9,928 bases of DNA from Verrucomicrobiales bacterium (lineage in GTDB: Bacteria; Verrucomicrobiota; Verrucomicrobiia; Verrucomicrobiales; DEV007), in the NCBI GenBank assembly GCA_017991025.1, contig JAGNMT010000086.1, positions 1-9,928 on the forward strand. Reading direction: 5' to 3'. Below the pieces are notes generated by a model. It was not told where the DNA came from. It did not search any database and was given only the letters and a program-made list of their open reading frames with translations. The position numbers were made by a program, and so were the translations under genes. This document shows, one piece after another, positions 6,814 through 9,928 of the stretch; position 1 is the stretch's first letter; each line of letters begins with the position of its first letter.

Positions 6814-7974
6814 TCAGCGGCCGGATGTCGGAACCTCCGTGGGGTGCGCCTCCGTTGCCGCCTCTATCGGCTGGACCGGCATGCCCGGTTGCGGGAGTCG
6901 GGCCATGCCGTTGACGATGATTTTTTCCCCGGCGGAGAGACCACTGCGGATGATGCGTTTTCCGTCGATGCCCGGTCCGATTACGACCGGCTTGTAGACG
7001 CTCAGATTATGATCATCAACACCGAGGACAAACTTATTGGCCTGGTCGGTGAGGATGCTCTTTTCATCAATCAGAAGAGCGGGATACATCGCGGTCATGG
7101 GGATGCGGACGCGGGTGAAGAGCCCCGGGGTGAGCTGCCCGTCGGTGTTCGTGAATTCGCAGCGCAGCACCATGCTGCCGGTTCCGGCGTCGAGGCGGTT
7201 ATCGAAGGATTCGATGTGGCCCTTGTGATCAAAGGTCGTCTCGTTTGCGAGTTGTATCTCCACCGGGACACGGCCCTTTTCGTCGACGAAGAGTTTTCCC
7301 TCACGCTGCAGCGCCTGGAGCCTGAGGAGACTGTTCTCGTCGATATCGGTGTAAACATAGACAGGATCGACGGAGACGATTGACGTCAGGAGCGTCGAAC
7401 CCGCCGTGACAAAGTTCCCTTTGGTGGTGATGGCCCGGCTGATGCGTCCGGAGATCGGCGCAGCTACTTTGGTATGCTCCAGTTCGATTTCCGCGCTGTG
7501 TTCGGCAGCGCGGGCAGACTCGAGCGTGGCTTCGCTCTGGAGAAAGGTGCTCTCGCGGGTCTCGGCCTGCTCCGGAGCGATTGCTCGGGCGGCGAGCAGT
7601 TCCTGAACGCGGTCAAACTCACGCTTGGCTGCGGTGGTGCTCGCTCCGGCGCGGGCGACTTCCGCTTTGGCCGAGCGAAGTTTCGTCTCGAAAGCACGCT
7701 GGTCGATCGTGAAAAGGACCTCACCTTCCTTGACGAGCGCACCGGCTTCAAAATGCACTTCCGTGATGTAACCGGAGACGCGGGGACGGAGTTCCACTGT
7801 CTCGGTGGGCTCGATGCGGCCGGTGAATTCTTCCCACTCCACCAGCTCGCGGGTTTCGACCGTCGCGAGAGTCACGGGAGCGGGCGGCATCTGGCCGGCA
7901 CCGGACGGCGGTCCTTCCGGCTTGCCACAGGCGGTGAGGAAGAGGCAAAGGGTGAAGAAAAAGATCCGTTTCAT
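6814..7974 (-). CDS. RND periplasmic adaptor lipoprotein (membrane fusion protein, MexE/AcrA type)
   Basis: A 386-residue adaptor that links the RND permease to the outer-membrane channel. The signal ends in a lipobox LTAC (13-16) with Gly at +2, so C16 should be lipidated and anchor the protein in the inner membrane. The first half of the lipoyl-like domain is VELRPRVSGYITEVHFEAG (60-78), followed by GEVLFTID (84-91). The alpha-helical hairpin spans about 95-165, with the tip near RVQELLAARAIAPEQ (122-136), where the RLS-type channel-contact motif lies in relatives. The second lipoyl half is KVAAPISGRISRAITTKGNFV (169-189). The beta-barrel and membrane-proximal domains follow (GSMVLRCEF; LTPGLFTRVRIP), ending NGMARLPQPGMPV. 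It is the first pump gene, 72 bases after tetR. The second adaptor at the right end of the window is a paralogue with matching motifs throughout. Confidence 0.95.
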   Translation of the reverse strand: MKRIFFFTLCLFLTACGKPEGPPSGAGQMPPAPVTLATVETRELVEWEEFTGRIEPTETVELRPRVSGYITEVHFEAGALVKEGEVLFTIDQRAFETKLRSAKAEVARAGASTTAAKREFDRVQELLAARAIAPEQAETRESTFLQSEATLESARAAEHSAEIELEHTKVAAPISGRISRAITTKGNFVTAGSTLLTSIVSVDPVYVYTDIDENSLLRLQALQREGKLFVDEKGRVPVEIQLANETTFDHKGHIESFDNRLDAGTGSMVLRCEFTNTDGQLTPGLFTRVRIPMTAMYPALLIDEKSILTDQANKFVLGVDDHNLSVYKPVVIGPGIDGKRIIRSGLSAGEKIIVNGMARLPQPGMPVQPIEAATEAHPTEVPTSGR

Positions 7975-8046
7975 GAGTCGTAGGGGGAAGGCAAGGTCGG
8001 GCGAAGTGATACTAAGGAAGCAGCCATTGCGTCGCGATCTGTCGAT

Positions 8047-8643
8047 TTAGTGCTTGAGTTGGAGAATGTGCAAAGTGCCTGATTCCAGATCGCCGAGCGG
8101 GGACAGGTCATTTTGCATGCGCGCGTGGAGCAATTGCCCTTCACTGAAAGCGAAGACGATACGGGCGAGCAAAGCGGGGTCACCTGCGACAATGCTACCC
8201 TGAGCCTGTCCGTCACGGATCGCGCTTTCAAAATAACAAATGAAGTCCGAGAGGACTTCCTGGAGTCGGTCTCGCAGCGTCAGATCAACCGTCGAGATCT
8301 CGGCTCCCAGTGAATGAACCGGGCAGCCGAGGACACGTCCGTGGCGTTTGAGTAGCTCTTCCTGCTCGGTGCGGGAATGGCGAAAACAGGTCAAAATCCT
8401 CTCGAGGGGCGGAAGGGTCGGGGAAAAAACCTCGTCGAGCTGTTTGCGATATTCGGTCCAGCTGTGATCGATCGCCGCCACCGCCAGAGCCGTCTTGGAT
8501 TCAAAAAAGTGGTAAAAACTCCCTTTCTTAACCCCCGCCCGCTCACAGATGTGATCGACCGAGGTGCTGCCGTAGCTTCCCGTCCAGATCAGCTCCAGTA
8601 CGGATTCAATCAAGTGTTCTTTGGCGTTGCTGACTCGTCCCAT
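8047..8643 (-). CDS. TetR/AcrR-family repressor, NemR-like
   Basis: A 198-residue regulator, normal length for TetR proteins. Residues about 8-52 form the DNA-binding domain, with the helix-turn-helix in TSVDHICERAGVKKGSFYHFF (27-47); KGSFYHFFESK is the classic recognition-helix signature. The rest is the ligand-binding and dimer domain, including RVLGCPVHSLGAEIS (103-117). Compared from memory with E. coli NemR, C107 falls on its redox-sensing C106, and R175 falls on K175, the lysine that bonds to that cysteine on oxidation. It reads toward the adaptor gene 72 bases downstream and could lead the operon. It is also divergent from the second adaptor across a 146-base spacer. Autorepression and control of both pumps is the likely role. 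The inducing ligand is unknown. Confidence 0.92.
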   Translation of the reverse strand: MGRVSNAKEHLIESVLELIWTGSYGSTSVDHICERAGVKKGSFYHFFESKTALAVAAIDHSWTEYRKQLDEVFSPTLPPLERILTCFRHSRTEQEELLKRHGRVLGCPVHSLGAEISTVDLTLRDRLQEVLSDFICYFESAIRDGQAQGSIVAGDPALLARIVFAFSEGQLLHARMQNDLSPLGDLESGTLHILQLKH

Positions 8644-8649
8644 GGGGGA

Positions 8650-8677
8650 ACTATGGAGAAAGTAGACGAACGGTCAA
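8650..8677 (-). promoter_or_regulatory. Candidate sigma-70-type promoter of tetR, possibly leaderless
   Basis: Read on the minus strand, TTGACC (8677-8672, five of six to the -35 consensus) is followed after 16 bases by CATAGT (8655-8650, four of six to the -10 consensus). Only TCCCCC separates the -10 box from the tetR ATG at 8643, which would place the transcription start at or very near the A of the start codon. If correct, the mRNA is leaderless, which would explain the lack of a ribosome binding site. Confidence 0.4.
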
Positions 8678-8702
8678 CTATTATTCTTGACGGGAATTGA
8701 CC
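8672..8702. promoter_or_regulatory. Candidate TetR operator with three TTGAC/GTCAA half-sites
   Basis: The plus strand has GGTCAA (8672-8677), TTGAC (8687-8691) and TTGACC (8697-8702). The first and last form a perfect six-base inverted pair; the first and second form a five-base inverted pair with a nine-base centre; the second and third are direct repeats ten bases apart. The first half-site coincides with the proposed tetR -35 box, so binding there would block transcription. TetR operators are usually palindromes of about this arm length, so this is the best operator candidate in the spacer. Confidence 0.4.
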
Positions 8703-8739
8703 CATATCACCGGTTACGCGCTTGGTTTTTCCCTTGATC

Positions 8740-8751
8740 CGCCAGTTGGCG
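8740..8751. promoter_or_regulatory. Perfect palindrome CGCCA-GT-TGGCG upstream of the second adaptor
   Basis: A five-base inverted repeat with a two-base centre lies 38 bases before the start of the second adaptor gene and is followed by a GA run (8751-8759). It may be an operator for this TetR or another regulator, or a small transcript hairpin. I see no good -10/-35 pair for the plus-strand gene next to it. Confidence 0.3.
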
Positions 8752-8789
8752 AGAGAGAGTATCGGGCTGCTAGAGGCGCACCAGATCAG

Positions 8790-9928
8790 ATGAGCAATCG
8801 GATACTTTTCATTTCAGTCAGCCTTATCCGGTCATCGATTCCGGTTTTTGCCTGCGCTACACTGGTGACGGCATGCAAACCCGCACAGCCGGATTTAATT
8901 GCTGACCTGCCGGCGCCTGAGGTTACGGTTGCCCGGCCCATTGTCCGGGAGGTCATCGATTGGGACGAGTACACCGGACGCCTCGCCTCCCCGGAGACGG
9001 TTGAGATACGGGCAAGGGTCTCGGGTTACCTGGACGCCGTGCATTTTAAAGAAGGAGCCGAGGTGGAGCAGGGTGAACTGCTTTTCACGATAGACCCGCG
9101 GCCTTATGAGGCGATCGTGAGTCGCATGGAGGCCCGCGTCAGCAGCGCACGAAGTCGATCTGAGCTCGCCGCTTCGGAGGCGAAAAACGCGATATCGTTG
9201 AAGGATACACAGGCGATCTCCGCTGAAGATACAGAACGGCGTATCAAGGCCGCGACGGAGGCGGAAGGGATCCTGCGGGCCGCAGAAGCCGAACTCGATG
9301 AGGCGAAGCTCGACCTTGAATTCACCGAAGTGCGTTCTCCGATTTCGGGCCGTCTCAGCGACGCGCGGGTCACGAAGGGAAACCTCGTCACCGGGGGGAT
9401 TCAGGATGCGAGCCTACTTACGACGATCGTTTCTCTCGACCCCATCTATTGCTACATCGAAGCCGATGAACGCTCCGTGTTGAAATACCGCACGCTTCAC
9501 CGGGAAGGAAAACGCGTCAGCGCCCAGTTCGGGAAAGTGGAGGCGGAAATGGAACTCGCCAACGAGAGCGGGTTCCCGCACAAAGGCTACATCGACTTCG
9601 TGGACAATCAACTCGACGCGACCACCGGCACGATTCGTTCGCGGGCCGTCTTTGAAAATAAGGACAAGCTTATGGCTCCGGGTTTCTTCGCCCGTCTCAG
9701 GATTCCAGGAAGCGGAAAATATGAGGGTAAACTCATCCTCGACAATGCCATCGGTGATGATCAGGGGCGCAGCTTTGTCTGGGTGATCGATGCCGAAGAC
9801 AAGGCCATTTACCGGGCGGTTGTGACCGGTCCTCTCCTCGACGGTTATCGGGTGGTTCGAGAGGGCCTTGAGGCTGGAGACCGCGTCGTCATTAACGGGC
9901 TCATGTCCGTGCGCAACGGCCAGAAAGT
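8790..9928 (+). CDS. Second RND periplasmic adaptor lipoprotein, partial (runs off right edge)
   Basis: An open frame from ATG 8790 continues for 379 codons to the window edge without a stop; by comparison with the first adaptor only the C-terminal tail is missing. The export signal ends in a lipobox LVTAC with C29 as the lipidated residue; an arginine (R14) interrupts the early hydrophobic part, so the effective core is residues 17-28. The lipoyl halves are VEIRARVSGYLDAVHFKEG (71-89) with GELLFTID (95-102), and EVRSPISGRLSDARVTKGNL (180-199). The helical hairpin spans about 105-178 with a tip around SLKDTQAISAED (136-147). It closely parallels the first adaptor in later motifs (ELANESGFPHKGYIDFVDNQ; LMAPGFFARLRIP; GDRVVINGLMSV), so the two are paralogues, although the hairpin differs. 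An RND permease gene should follow to the right. An AGAGG at 8772-8776 is 13 bases from the ATG, too far for a good Shine-Dalgarno. Confidence 0.92.
   Translation, partial: MSNRILFISVSLIRSSIPVFACATLVTACKPAQPDLIADLPAPEVTVARPIVREVIDWDEYTGRLASPETVEIRARVSGYLDAVHFKEGAEVEQGELLFTIDPRPYEAIVSRMEARVSSARSRSELAASEAKNAISLKDTQAISAEDTERRIKAATEAEGILRAAEAELDEAKLDLEFTEVRSPISGRLSDARVTKGNLVTGGIQDASLLTTIVSLDPIYCYIEADERSVLKYRTLHREGKRVSAQFGKVEAEMELANESGFPHKGYIDFVDNQLDATTGTIRSRAVFENKDKLMAPGFFARLRIPGSGKYEGKLILDNAIGDDQGRSFVWVIDAEDKAIYRAVVTGPLLDGYRVVREGLEAGDRVVINGLMSVRNGQK

Noticed and set aside
1..9928. CRISPR array, tRNA or rRNA, insertion sequence, or defence system
   Set aside because: I saw no regularly spaced repeats, cloverleaf-like sequence, transposase motif, terminal inverted repeats or nuclease-type domain. 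The window is dominated by an efflux cluster.

Overview
The window looks like a chromosomal segment of a moderately GC-rich Gram-negative bacterium. The Gram-negative assignment is firm: it carries a complete tripartite envelope efflux pump (outer-membrane factor, RND permease, periplasmic adaptor), lipobox signal peptides and a porin-like efflux channel. A Verrucomicrobiota or other PVC-type host is my impression. It rests on a secreted toroid-repeat protein, a small three-helix membrane protein of a type I associate with such genomes, and start codons that lack Shine-Dalgarno sequences. It is not proven by anything here.

Layout, left to right. (1) Positions 1-420, minus strand: the 5' part of a secreted prenyltransferase/squalene-oxidase-repeat protein that runs off the left edge. 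(2) 421-860: a gene-free divergent spacer containing a GC-rich imperfect palindrome. (3) 861-1911, plus strand: a small membrane protein, then a helical protein of unknown function split into two frames by an apparent single-base frameshift in a G run near 1559-1562. (4) 1912-2079: a convergent spacer with small hairpins and a short direct repeat. (5) 8643 down to 2080, minus strand: tetR, mfp, rnd, omf in that order, spaced 72, 30 and 12 bases apart, which looks like one operon. (6) 8644-8789: a divergent regulatory spacer with repeated TTGAC/GTCAA half-sites, a possible leaderless tetR promoter and a second palindrome. (7) 8790-9928, plus strand: a second, paralogous RND adaptor protein cut off by the right edge, presumably the first gene of a second pump.

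How the genes work together. The adaptor, the proton-driven RND permease and the outer-membrane channel form one envelope-spanning pump that exports hydrophobic or amphiphilic compounds. The TetR repressor sits between the two adaptors and probably controls its own operon and the divergent second pump from the shared spacer. Its ligand domain carries a cysteine at the place of the sensor cysteine of E. coli NemR, so a reactive-electrophile or oxidant signal is possible. The efflux part is a known type of system. The less ordinary points are the paired pumps around one regulator, the frameshifted unknown gene and the consistent pyrimidine-rich, SD-less translation starts.
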